DNA from: RYN-417 sp043745485
GTDB taxonomy: Bacteria; Patescibacteriota; Saccharimonadia; Saccharimonadales; JACDBH01
Direction: 5' to 3'
NCBI GenBank assembly: GCA_043745485.1
Contig: JAYTSU010000038.1
Location: forward strand, 1 to 44,551
DNA: 44,551 nucleotides
Shown here: in pieces, positions 1-7,549 of the stretch
Layout of the letters: each line of letters starts with the position of its first letter
Numbering within the stretch: position 1 is the first letter of the stretch
Translations under genes and position numbers: made by a program
The notes under the pieces: generated by a model
The model's database searches: none
Told to the model about the DNA's origin: nothing
What the model saw: only the letters and a program-made list of their open reading frames with translations

Positions 1-1
1 G

Positions 2-1135
2 ACAATTCAGCGCGGTATGGCAGTTGAGCGAACAGGCAGGGGAATCGAGATTCCTATAGGCCCGCAGACCATCGGGCGGGTATTTGATGCACTTGGGTAT
101 CCACTTGATGAACAGCCGTCACTACTTGATGATCCAAATGTCAGACGAAAAAATATCTTTAAACTACCAATTCGTAATAGTACATTTGCAGATACTAAGC
201 CTGAGATATTAGAAACAGGCATTAAAGTTATCGACTTTTTTGCGCCGTTTGTTAAAGGTCGTAAGATTGGCATTATCGGGGGTGCGGGTGTTGGTAAGAC
301 AGTGCTTACAATGGAGCTTATCCATAATATCGCTAAGAGTGGCGCGGGACTTAGTTTCTTTACAGGCATTGGTGAGCGTATACGTGAGGGACACGAACTT
401 TTCGAAACTCTCAAAGAGCGTGGACTGCTTGAAAATACGGTTATGTTTTTTGGGCAGATGAATGAAAATCCCGTCCAGCGCTCGTTGGTCGGCGTCAGCT
501 CTGTTGCATTGGCAGAATATTTTAGAGATGAAGAAGGCAAGGACATCCTGTTCTTTGCGGATAACATGTATCGGTATGTGCAAGCTCGTAATGAGCTGAG
601 TACGATTATGTCGCAGATCCCTTCAGAGGGTGGCTATGAGCCTACTATTTTTTCTGATATCAAAGTATTGCAAGATCGGCTAAGCTCAAGCGATAAGGGC
701 TCTATAACCGCCGTACAGACTATTTATGTACCTGCAGATGACTTGAGTGACCCTGCGGTGCAAATGATCCAGCATGAGCTGGATAGTACCATTGTATTGT
801 CGCGCGAAGTTGCTGAACAAGGTATTCGACCAGCCGTTGATTTGTTGCGCACAAGCTCATCTTTGTTGACGCCTGAAATTGTTGGTGAGCGACATTATGT
901 GTTAAGTGTGCAGGTACAAAACCTCATGCAAAAACACGAGTCGTTGCGAGGTATCATTGCCATTATTGGCGAGAATGAACTGAGCCCATCCGACCGTTCT
1001 GACTATGCCAAGGCCCGCAAGCTGATTGAGTTTTTCTCGCAGCGTATGTACGTTACGGAGGATCTCAACGGTCAAAAGGGTGAGACTTTTACTCGTGAGA
1101 TGACGTTAGCCGGAGTCGAAGAGATAATAGTATGA
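2..1135 (+). CDS. atpD: F1Fo ATP synthase subunit beta, 5'-partial
   Basis: Catalytic subunit of the F1 rotor ATPase on the cytoplasmic face of the membrane. The frame is open to the window edge, so the N-terminal barrel is missing; the visible part begins in the RGMAVERTG segment. The P-loop GGAGVGKT lies near 280-300, followed by the GERIREG loop with the catalytic glutamate, YVPADDLSDPA, and LTPEIVGERHY. The usual DELSEED lever motif is changed to ENELSPSD. The protein ends at TREMTLAGVEEIIV, roughly 40 residues earlier than typical beta subunits, so part of the C-terminal helical domain is lost. The stop overlaps the start of the next gene (ATGA), so the two are translationally coupled. 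Identity is certain; the shortened end is direct observation. Confidence 0.96.
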   Translation, partial: TIQRGMAVERTGRGIEIPIGPQTIGRVFDALGYPLDEQPSLLDDPNVRRKNIFKLPIRNSTFADTKPEILETGIKVIDFFAPFVKGRKIGIIGGAGVGKTVLTMELIHNIAKSGAGLSFFTGIGERIREGHELFETLKERGLLENTVMFFGQMNENPVQRSLVGVSSVALAEYFRDEEGKDILFFADNMYRYVQARNELSTIMSQIPSEGGYEPTIFSDIKVLQDRLSSSDKGSITAVQTIYVPADDLSDPAVQMIQHELDSTIVLSREVAEQGIRPAVDLLRTSSSLLTPEIVGERHYVLSVQVQNLMQKHESLRGIIAIIGENELSPSDRSDYAKARKLIEFFSQRMYVTEDLNGQKGETFTREMTLAGVEEIIV

Positions 1136-1434
1136 GTGAGCATACTGCAACGACTAAAGCTGCAGTTGCTCAAAATGGAAAGAGTAATAAGCTCATGGTT
1201 CATATCAAAGTTTACTCACCATTCAAGACATATTTTGACGAAGATGCATACAGTATATCAGCCGTAAATGGCACGGGCCCGTTTGACGTGCTGCCACAAC
1301 ATCACAATTTTATGACACTTTTGAACCCTTGTGAACTGAATATTAACCGCGAAAGTGGACAGATAAAGATTCGGATTACTCGCGGAGTAATGCACGTCAA
1401 AGCCGACAAAGTCGTTGTTTTCTTAGACATCTAA
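1132..1434 (+). CDS. atpC: F1Fo ATP synthase subunit epsilon, beta-sandwich domain only
   Basis: Central-stalk subunit that couples gamma rotation to the c-ring. A poorly conserved N-terminal tail of about 20 residues precedes the epsilon beta-sandwich: MVHIKVYSPFKTYF, then the hallmark FDVLPQHHNFMTLLNP, then a strand ending in KADKVVVFLDI. At 100 aa it stops where the beta-sandwich ends; the C-terminal helical hairpin that inhibits ATP hydrolysis in many bacteria is absent. It overlaps atpD by four bases and is the last gene of the operon. The next gene is convergent, with stops two bases apart, so no separate terminator fits between them. Confidence 0.9.
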   Translation: MSEHTATTKAAVAQNGKSNKLMVHIKVYSPFKTYFDEDAYSISAVNGTGPFDVLPQHHNFMTLLNPCELNINRESGQIKIRITRGVMHVKADKVVVFLDI

Positions 1435-1436
1435 AT

Positions 1437-2435
1437 TTAGCCAGTTACGATGTAATCAAATGTAATACCTGCGGTATTGTCAGGCGCATCCGATGATGTA
1501 CAGATACTAAATCCGCTCGCAGTACGGTTGACATAATAACCAATGCCGCCAGCCGTTGAGCTGGAGGGAGAGATTATGACGTGTGGAATGCTACTGTAGG
1601 CACGGGTAAAAGTGAGCGTAACAAAGCAACCAGCAGGTGCATTGTTACCAGTGTTGATGGCCACCGTACCTGACGTGTCATTACCGCTGTTGCTGGCTGT
1701 ACCGCCGCCGCCGAGTGCGCTGCCATTGGTTCGTGATGGTGTACCACCGCTAGTAACGATATGACTATTTAGTTGTAAGTCACGGCCCAGAATAAGTGAA
1801 TCGGCGCTAATTTGAGCAGCTGTTACAGTGCCGCTAAAACTAGCACTACCTGTTACGCTTATGCCGTTTTGAATAGTGACTTTACCTTGGAATGAAGCGT
1901 CTCCAGAGTCGGTTAAGTTTTTAACTGCTGCTGTCTCTAAACTGGTCGTACCACCAACAGTTAAGCCAGGCAGCGAAAGCGGTCCACCAACTTTAAGTGT
2001 GCCTGCAATATCTATGTTGCCCTTTATTATAACGCCACCTGCAAATATTGCGTTGGACTCAATGTTAATTATCTGTTTAGCATCGCCCACAGTTGAGTCA
2101 GTACTGGCAAGTTTATCGAAAGTATCCTGGGTGAGTTTCTGGGTAGTAAGTGTGCTATCTTTTGCAGATTTACGGTTCTGGACAACAGCGTAGTAGGAAA
2201 TACCACCTAATATAAGCAAAACTGCTATCAAGAGCAGACTATATAAATTTAATGTGTTGAAAACTTTTTTTAGACCTTTGTCTTTTGGTGGTTTATCCGG
2301 CAAGGTTGACTGTGGCGATATGACTTCGCCGCGCTCAGAAACTTGGGGTGCAATAACAACACCAGTTTCTTCCGGCGAATTGATTGGTGTTTCGAGCGAG
2401 TCGCTCTCTGTAATTGATTGGTCTTTGTTATCCAT
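1437..2435 (-). CDS. Membrane-tethered beta-rich surface protein
   Basis: 332 aa with no family I can name. Residues 1-55 are acidic and proline-rich (cytoplasmic); one membrane helix follows at about 62-85 (LYSLLLIAVLLILGG); then a short helical spacer. From about 120 to 215 the sequence is a run of short imperfect repeats (GNIDIAGTLKVGG, VGGTTSLETAAVKN, GDASFQGKVTIQN), which suggests a beta-helix stalk like bactofilin or phage-fibre shafts. The last ~100 residues are Gly/Ser/Thr-rich with two cysteines and resemble a beta-sandwich cap. It probably projects from the cell as a stalk with a globular tip. A GATAAT hexamer lies 5 nt before the ATG on this strand, with no Shine-Dalgarno. It faces the ATP synthase operon and is divergent from the secreted-protein cluster. 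Confidence 0.75.
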   Translation of the reverse strand: MDNKDQSITESDSLETPINSPEETGVVIAPQVSERGEVISPQSTLPDKPPKDKGLKKVFNTLNLYSLLLIAVLLILGGISYYAVVQNRKSAKDSTLTTQKLTQDTFDKLASTDSTVGDAKQIINIESNAIFAGGVIIKGNIDIAGTLKVGGPLSLPGLTVGGTTSLETAAVKNLTDSGDASFQGKVTIQNGISVTGSASFSGTVTAAQISADSLILGRDLQLNSHIVTSGGTPSRTNGSALGGGGTASNSGNDTSGTVAINTGNNAPAGCFVTLTFTRAYSSIPHVIISPSSSTAGGIGYYVNRTASGFSICTSSDAPDNTAGITFDYIVTG

Positions 2436-2569
2436 TGATAATTATCTTTTTTTTAGCCTATTCATATGATACAGGCTTGAGCCTAAAAGCGTAAGCATAA
2501 TTAATACTTAAGTCGTAAATTCGTACTAATTAATCGGTATTGTAAATGGCGCTCAAACCAAAAGCACTA

Positions 2570-2575
2570 TATAAT
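2570..2575 (+). promoter_or_regulatory. -10 element of a probable leaderless promoter
   Basis: TATAAT lies 9 nt before the ATG at 2585. No Shine-Dalgarno is present. It lies downstream of the alternative ATG at 2546 and so argues against that start. Confidence 0.55.
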
Positions 2576-2584
2576 ACTCCAGCA

Positions 2585-3331
2585 ATGAGGGTACAAAAAT
2601 CTATCCAATCGCTCGCAGTGGTATTCAGTGTTCTTGGGTTATTAATCATGGCCCCAATTGTTACATTTGCTCAGACAACTCCAACTTCAACTAGTTATTC
2701 TACTCAGGAATATTATTTTGGAACCGGTGGTGATACTAATTTGAGCAGTACTAATTACAGTGCGCGCAGTGCCACCGGAGCGCTTGGTGTTGGTGATGGA
2801 TCAGGTACAAGCTACAAAAGTTCAGCAGGAACAGTCACGCCGCGTGAGGAATACATTGAGTTTGTTGTCAATGCAACGACCATTAATCTTGGTTTGCAGT
2901 CTATGGGTTCTACGACAACAGGTACGGCAACATTCTATGTTAAAGCATATGTATCAAGTGGTTATGCTGTTAGAAATGCATCTGCACCGCCAAGCATACC
3001 CACGCATACAATGGCTGCTCCGGCTTCTGCCGTTGCCTCTGCTGTGGGCACGGAGCAGTTTGGAATAAATGTAGTTGCCAACACTGCACCGATAACTTTT
3101 GGTGCAAATGCCGTTCAAGTACCTGACAGTACATTTAGTTTTGGAACAGCGGCGAGCGGTTATAACACCGCAAATGTCTATAAATATGTAAACGGCGACA
3201 CCATTGCCCAGTCTACTAAAAGTTCGGGCGAAACAGACTTTACAATCTCTTATATACTAAATATAGGTTCAACAACTCCATCAGGAACTTACGTGATGAA
3301 CCATGTTATGGTGGCAACGGCTGGATATTAA
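2585..3331 (+). CDS. Secreted beta-rich surface protein, paralogue 1
   Basis: About 248 aa from the ATG at 2585. That start is preferred to 2546 because it begins the signal peptide directly (MRVQKS, hydrophobic core VVFSVLGLLIMAPIV, cleavage after TFAQ) and sits 9 nt after TATAAT. The mature protein is Ser/Thr/Gly-rich. Its C-terminal half (EQFGINVVANTAP, DSTFSFG, YVNGDTIAQST, FTISYILNIGSTTPSGTYVM) matches the end of the protein at 4652-5710 block by block and ends in a final beta-strand pair of the G-T-Y-x-x-x-x-x-x-V type. That ending resembles WxL-type wall-binding domains, but no Trp-x-Leu motif is present. Likely exported by Sec and displayed on the surface. First of three related genes. 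Confidence 0.75.
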   Translation: MRVQKSIQSLAVVFSVLGLLIMAPIVTFAQTTPTSTSYSTQEYYFGTGGDTNLSSTNYSARSATGALGVGDGSGTSYKSSAGTVTPREEYIEFVVNATTINLGLQSMGSTTTGTATFYVKAYVSSGYAVRNASAPPSIPTHTMAAPASAVASAVGTEQFGINVVANTAPITFGANAVQVPDSTFSFGTAASGYNTANVYKYVNGDTIAQSTKSSGETDFTISYILNIGSTTPSGTYVMNHVMVATAGY

Positions 3332-3382
3332 AACTGATTGTATGCAAATAATAAACTGTGGATAACTTATCAAATAAAAGGT

Positions 3383-3411
3383 TTGTCTGATTAAAGCGTT
3401 TATGCTACATT
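3383..3411 (+). promoter_or_regulatory. Sigma70-type promoter of the second surface paralogue
   Basis: TTGTCT at 3383-3388, a 17 bp spacer, and TACATT at 3406-3411 preceded by TGC (extended -10). It predicts a leader of about 35 nt carrying the AAAAGGAAA ribosome site before the ATG at 3453. This is one of the best-formed promoters in the window. Confidence 0.65.
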
Positions 3412-3452
3412 TAGCTCTGTAGACAAGAAAATAAAAATTTAAAAGGAAACAT

Positions 3453-4631
3453 ATGACTAAAATATCTCGCTTATTCAAGCGAATTGTGTACATCACCGCC
3501 TCGACGGTGCTTGCCTTAAGCTCACTGGTGGCTCTATTGCCTCAAGGCGCATCGGCCGCACAAGTAACAGTACGTTCAGTACAAATGAGCAGCTCATCAA
3601 ATGCAGGTAGTGCAGCAAGCACTACCTATAATGTGAACGCAACAGTTGCTACAACCATGGCTTCATTAAAAGGTATCGTTCTGACGTTTTGTACAAACTC
3701 ACCTATTATTGGTGACACAACTTGTACAGCTCCAACAGGCTTTACTATCGGCGGTTCACCATCCGTAACAACTGGTGGTGTACTTACTGCATCTGGCTGG
3801 ACAGCAGCATCAACACTTGGTGTTAACACCCTGTTCCTAACAAATGCTACTGGTGTTGCCACGACAGCCGGCTCAAGTGTGATTACATTTGCAATCAATA
3901 ACGTTCAAAACCCGACTTCTGCTCCTGCAACCTTCTATGCACGTATGTATACCTACTCAACAACTACCGGTGCAACGGGCTATACGCTTGCTAACCCGGA
4001 TGTTAACACAGTGCATACCGACGACGGTGGGTTTGCGATGGCTACAGCTAACCAAGTAACAGTTACCGCTAAGGTCCAAGAAACACTACTATTCTGTGTC
4101 TATACAACTGGTGCTAACTGTGCAGGCGGTACCGTAGCCGGTATGGTTCTAGGTGACTCATTCGGAGTACTTTCTAGCACCACTACGGCATACCTTACTT
4201 CTACAAACGCTACAACCCCGTTAACGGCCAAGCTTGGACTTGCGAGCAATGCAACCAGCGGTGTGTCGGTTCGTGCCAAGACCGCAACTCTAACTTCTGG
4301 CTCAAACACAATTACTGCTACAGGTTCAGGTTCGGGAACATGTACGGCAGATTCTTCGACTGCAACAGTTGAGCAATATGGCTTCCGCATCGTTGCAGGA
4401 GCGAGCCAAACAGATGTTGGCTACGGAACGGTTGCTGGCTGTACTTCAACTACAATCCATGCCTTCAACACAACCAACCTAGCTTCAACTTACGGCGATC
4501 AAATCTTGACGACTGCAGGTCCGACTACAGAAGCTGCTGCTACAGTTGACTTCGTTGGTAAATCATCCACGACAACCAAGTCTGGTGTTTACACCTCAAC
4601 TGTGACATTCATAGCAACAGGTACATACTAA
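3453..4631 (+). CDS. Major secreted Thr/Ser-rich surface protein, paralogue 2
   Basis: 392 aa. Signal peptide with a basic start (MTKISRLFKR), a hydrophobic core, and cleavage after QGASA. The mature chain is very rich in Thr, Ser, Ala and Gly with very few charged residues. Paired cysteines occur in LTFCTNSPIIGDTTC, in LLFCVYTTGANC, and once more in the C-terminal third. It follows the plan of the protein at 4652-5710: an N-terminal beta domain with a Cys pair, a central KVQETLLFC / QVPQRLEFC strand, and a terminal domain ending SGVYTSTVTFIATGTY. A good promoter and a strong Shine-Dalgarno (AAAAGGAAA before ATATG) suggest high expression. No enzyme motif is visible; an adhesin or surface-coat role is inference. 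Confidence 0.75.
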   Translation: MTKISRLFKRIVYITASTVLALSSLVALLPQGASAAQVTVRSVQMSSSSNAGSAASTTYNVNATVATTMASLKGIVLTFCTNSPIIGDTTCTAPTGFTIGGSPSVTTGGVLTASGWTAASTLGVNTLFLTNATGVATTAGSSVITFAINNVQNPTSAPATFYARMYTYSTTTGATGYTLANPDVNTVHTDDGGFAMATANQVTVTAKVQETLLFCVYTTGANCAGGTVAGMVLGDSFGVLSSTTTAYLTSTNATTPLTAKLGLASNATSGVSVRAKTATLTSGSNTITATGSGSGTCTADSSTATVEQYGFRIVAGASQTDVGYGTVAGCTSTTIHAFNTTNLASTYGDQILTTAGPTTEAAATVDFVGKSSTTTKSGVYTSTVTFIATGTY

Positions 4632-4651
4632 TCCGTATAGGATAAAATACT

Positions 4652-5710
4652 ATGCGCCTGCAAGTAGGACTAAAAAAACTAGCACTACTTATAGGTATAA
4701 CGGGCTTGCTATTTACAGCAGGCCCGTTTAGGTATAGCGCGGCAGTAGGTAATAATTTGCTTAATAGATATGTGAGGATTTCGGATAGCGTAGCCGGACG
4801 TACGAATGTCACCTATGAGATTGGCTTTAGCACGGTGTCACCAGGCCTGTTAGGTTCGGTAGAAGCCGAGTTTTGCAGCAATGACCCATTCCCCGGGACA
4901 TCGTGTACGGTTCCTCCTGGGCTTAATCTGTCTTCTGCAGTCTTAGCGTCTCAGTCGGGCACAAATGACTTTACAATTGACGCTGGTCAAACTAATGCTC
5001 ATAGAATGGTTTTTTCACGCACTGCTTCAGTTGTGGCTGCGAATACTTTTAAGTTTGAGCTATCCGGCGTTGCTAATCCAACGAGTACTGGGGCACAGTA
5101 TATACGTCTTAGGACATACTCCGCTGCTGCACGGGGTGGAAGTGTAGTAGAAGAGGCTGGAGTTGCATTTAATATAATGGGAGACGTCAGCGTAAGTACA
5201 CAAGTACCGCAACGACTAGAGTTTTGCGTTGGAGTTACTATAGTTAGTGTCGACTGTTCTAACACAGTTGGCGATTCAATAGATATGGGAACGTTAAAAA
5301 CAAACAACGTTACAACCGCAACTTCACAATTTGTAGCTGGTACTAATGCCGACAATGGCTACACAGTTACTGTTAATGGCAATTCTTTGACTTCGGGCAA
5401 CAATGTTTTAAAAGCCATGTCAAATATGTCAATTTCGCTGCCCGGTACTAACCAATTTGGCATGAATTTGCGTCAAAACATCTCGCCAGTTATTGGGCAG
5501 AACCCGACAGGAACGGGCAGTGCTGCGCCAGTGGGGAGCTACAATATCCCAGACAATTTTATATTTAACAGTGGCGATACAATAGCATCGACGTCGACTG
5601 TAGATAATTATCGCAAATTTACGGCAAGTTATATTGCCAATATCGATGCAAATCAGCCAGGAGGCTACTATGCCACTACTCTTACGTTTGTAGCTCTCGC
5701 GAATTTTTAA
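4652..5710 (+). CDS. Secreted surface protein, paralogue 3
   Basis: 352 aa. Signal sequence MRLQVGLKKLALLIGITGLL, with cleavage predicted near YSAA. Two-domain plan as in the preceding gene: an N-terminal domain with CSNDPFPGTSC, then QVPQRLEFCVGVTIVSVDC, then a C-terminal domain (NQFGMNLRQNISP, IPDNFIFNSGDTIAS, FTASYIANIDANQPGGYYA) ending TTLTFVALANF. The C-terminal half is clearly related to paralogue 1, and the domain order to paralogue 2. It starts 21 bp after the previous stop and may be co-transcribed, although TATAGG and TAAAAT hexamers also occur just upstream. No catalytic motifs are seen. Function unknown; the group probably forms a wall-associated surface coat. Confidence 0.72.
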   Translation: MRLQVGLKKLALLIGITGLLFTAGPFRYSAAVGNNLLNRYVRISDSVAGRTNVTYEIGFSTVSPGLLGSVEAEFCSNDPFPGTSCTVPPGLNLSSAVLASQSGTNDFTIDAGQTNAHRMVFSRTASVVAANTFKFELSGVANPTSTGAQYIRLRTYSAAARGGSVVEEAGVAFNIMGDVSVSTQVPQRLEFCVGVTIVSVDCSNTVGDSIDMGTLKTNNVTTATSQFVAGTNADNGYTVTVNGNSLTSGNNVLKAMSNMSISLPGTNQFGMNLRQNISPVIGQNPTGTGSAAPVGSYNIPDNFIFNSGDTIASTSTVDNYRKFTASYIANIDANQPGGYYATTLTFVALANF

Positions 5711-5714
5711 GGTC

Positions 5715-6389
5715 TTATTTTGGAGTGAAGGTCTTTAGTGCGATTGATATTGGGGTTTGGTCTTCGGGAATGCTCCTATCTGTGTAAACAAACATATAGG
5801 AATGCGTACCTCTTACGTTCCCGGAAAGGCTCAGAACCGTGCCGGTCTTGTCGGCTACACCAACAATATTGTCCGTAGCATTGCTAAGGTCACACAGAAA
5901 AGTTGCATACTGCCATTTTGAAGGTACTTTTAAGATTGCGTCACTTGTTTTTGGAGTAAATTTACTACAATTATCAGACGCTGTTTCGCGTGTAATAGTT
6001 TTACCTGATATGACAATGGGAATAATCCGGTTAAACGCCATATCCTGAGGTATGCGGTCTGTAAAGACTTCTATCCAACGATTTTGAATACCACTTTGCA
6101 GCTGCCACTTTGTGCTGGTGTAGCGGGTGTCAGCATTTTGTGCAATTTGCTTCCAATCGGAGGGCAGCTCCATTGTATACAACTCCGTATCAATTTTTAA
6201 GTTATGTTTTGCGTTGTTTGGATCAAAGTTCCTATTTACTGGCGTAGCCTGGTTTATAGTAGCGTGCTCTGCAGTATTTGAAATATAAAATATGCCTGCT
6301 GCAATTATACCCACGAATATAGTCATGATGATTGTCATAACATACACCTGGTGTCTAATGTTTCTCTTCCGATGCCCAATCTTATACAT
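5715..6389 (-). CDS. Single-pass membrane protein with extracellular domain
   Basis: 224 aa, not recognised. A basic N-terminus (MYKIGHRKRNIRH) precedes one membrane helix at about 17-36 (VMTIIMTIFVGIIAAGIFYI), so the remaining ~185 residues are outside the cell. That part has an LYTMELPSDWKQIA segment, typical of small extracellular lipoprotein-like domains with a PsbP-like or DUF-type fold, and two cysteines that could pair. A TAGAAT hexamer lies 8 nt before the ATG on this strand with no Shine-Dalgarno. It is the only gene of the surface cluster on the minus strand and is divergent from the DUF916-like gene, sharing a 141 bp promoter region with it. Confidence 0.65.
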   Translation of the reverse strand: MYKIGHRKRNIRHQVYVMTIIMTIFVGIIAAGIFYISNTAEHATINQATPVNRNFDPNNAKHNLKIDTELYTMELPSDWKQIAQNADTRYTSTKWQLQSGIQNRWIEVFTDRIPQDMAFNRIIPIVISGKTITRETASDNCSKFTPKTSDAILKVPSKWQYATFLCDLSNATDNIVGVADKTGTVLSLSGNVRGTHSYMFVYTDRSIPEDQTPISIALKTFTPK

Positions 6390-6397
6390 TTGTATAC

Positions 6398-6403
6398 ATT
6401 CTA
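6398..6403 (-). promoter_or_regulatory. -10 element of a probable leaderless promoter
   Basis: Reads TAGAAT on the minus strand, 8 nt before the ATG of the gene ending at 5715. No Shine-Dalgarno is present. Confidence 0.45.
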
Positions 6404-6530
6404 AGAGCTTATGCTAAAAACTACTAGTGTTATATGTATTTTATCTAGATTATTAGACAATAAGCTGTTTCTTTTGATACCATAAGGATGTTGAATCGTA
6501 AAAAATAAAGCTAGGGTAAATAGGGAGTCT

Positions 6531-7499
6531 ATGAGTTATATAAGACGCATTGTAAGTACGTTTGTTGTAGGATTGATTGCGCTTATGGCGTTACAACCCG
6601 TCTACGCGCAAACCAGTAAGCCAACAGCTAATGGTTTTCGTATTTCGCCAGTTAGAAATGAAGTGACTATCGAGAAGGGTAAATCCGAGACAGTTTCTAT
6701 TATGGTAGAGAACCCGTCAGGGTTGCCGCTAAAGGCAAAAGCTGTTGTTAATGATTTTGTTGCTAGTGAATCCGAAGATGGTCAGCCCAAAATACTGCTC
6801 GATAACGAATTTGCCCCAAGTCATAGCTTGAAAAAACTTATTCAAGATGTACCTGCATTTGATGTTGCAGCAAACGAACGTAAAGAAGTTAAAGTTACTA
6901 TTACCATCCCGAGCGGTGCCGCTGCTGGGGGATATTACGGTGCCATCAGGTTTTTGCCAGAGGATACAGCAAAAAATGGGGCAAACGTTGCGCTGACTGC
7001 AAGTGTCGGGTCGATCTTCTTAGTTAACGTTCCAGGCAATATCAGAGAGCATCTGGAGCTTGTACAGTTTGGCGCTGCTGTTGATGGTAAGATTAAGAAA
7101 ATTATAGTATCAGGCCCTGTTAGTATAATTACTCGACTTAAAAACGATGGTGATACCCATGAAAAACCATATGGTAAAATTCAGGTCAAAGATTCAAAGG
7201 GTAAAGTGGTTGCAGTACAGGAAATTAATAACAGTGAACCGCAAGCAAACGTACTGCCCTCTAGTATTCGTAAGTTTGAAACTATCCTGACTAATAAAAA
7301 GTGGTTTGGTCATTACACCGTAACTGCAAGCTACGGATATACCCCGTCTAATGGTGCACTTATTAACGCTAAAACGAGCTTCTGGTTTATACCTGTTTGG
7401 ATGTTAGTGGTTGGCGCAATTTTGTTGCTTGCGATTCTGATTGGTTCATATATGATTTACAAAAAAATCCAGGTTAAAAGAAAAAAATTACATCGCTAA
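6531..7499 (+). CDS. DUF916/WxL-interacting-protein-like membrane-anchored protein
   Basis: 322 aa. Signal peptide (MSYIRRIVSTFVVGLIALMA, cleavage near VYAQ). Residues ~30-160 form an Ig-like domain (FRISPVRNEVTIEKGKSETVSIMVENPS, seen here as FRISPVRNEV and ETVSIMVENPSG, then VTITIPSGAAAGGYYGAIRF), the pattern of DUF916. A second beta domain (~165-285) occupies the DUF3324 position. A C-terminal helix at about 289-312 (PVWMLVVGAILLLAILIGS) and a basic tail anchor it in the membrane. In Firmicutes this architecture is the WxL-interacting protein, which works with WxL surface proteins encoded beside it; here three secreted beta-rich proteins lie just upstream. The family call is by pattern, not search. 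Confidence 0.65.
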   Translation: MSYIRRIVSTFVVGLIALMALQPVYAQTSKPTANGFRISPVRNEVTIEKGKSETVSIMVENPSGLPLKAKAVVNDFVASESEDGQPKILLDNEFAPSHSLKKLIQDVPAFDVAANERKEVKVTITIPSGAAAGGYYGAIRFLPEDTAKNGANVALTASVGSIFLVNVPGNIREHLELVQFGAAVDGKIKKIIVSGPVSIITRLKNDGDTHEKPYGKIQVKDSKGKVVAVQEINNSEPQANVLPSSIRKFETILTNKKWFGHYTVTASYGYTPSNGALINAKTSFWFIPVWMLVVGAILLLAILIGSYMIYKKIQVKRKKLHR

Positions 7500-7533
7500 A
7501 AAAGTAAGTGTAAGAAAATAAGCATAAAAGGTT

Positions 7534-7542
7534 TGCTATAAT
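7534..7542 (+). promoter_or_regulatory. Extended -10 of a probable leaderless promoter
   Basis: TGC followed by TATAAT (7537-7542), 7 nt before the ATG at 7550. No Shine-Dalgarno is present. Confidence 0.6.
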
Positions 7543-7549
7543 CAATCCT

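Noticed and set aside
7..583. Long minus-strand open frames opposite atpD
   Set aside because: Shadows of a well-conserved coding region; no ribosome site, and the plus-strand frame is certain.
2546..2584. Upstream ATG start for the first surface paralogue
   Set aside because: It adds 13 residues ahead of a complete signal peptide, and the TATAAT lies inside this added stretch.
2585..5710. Type IV pilins
   Set aside because: The signal sequences have no prepilin G/F-T-L-x-E site and the mature proteins start with beta-rich, not helical, sequence.
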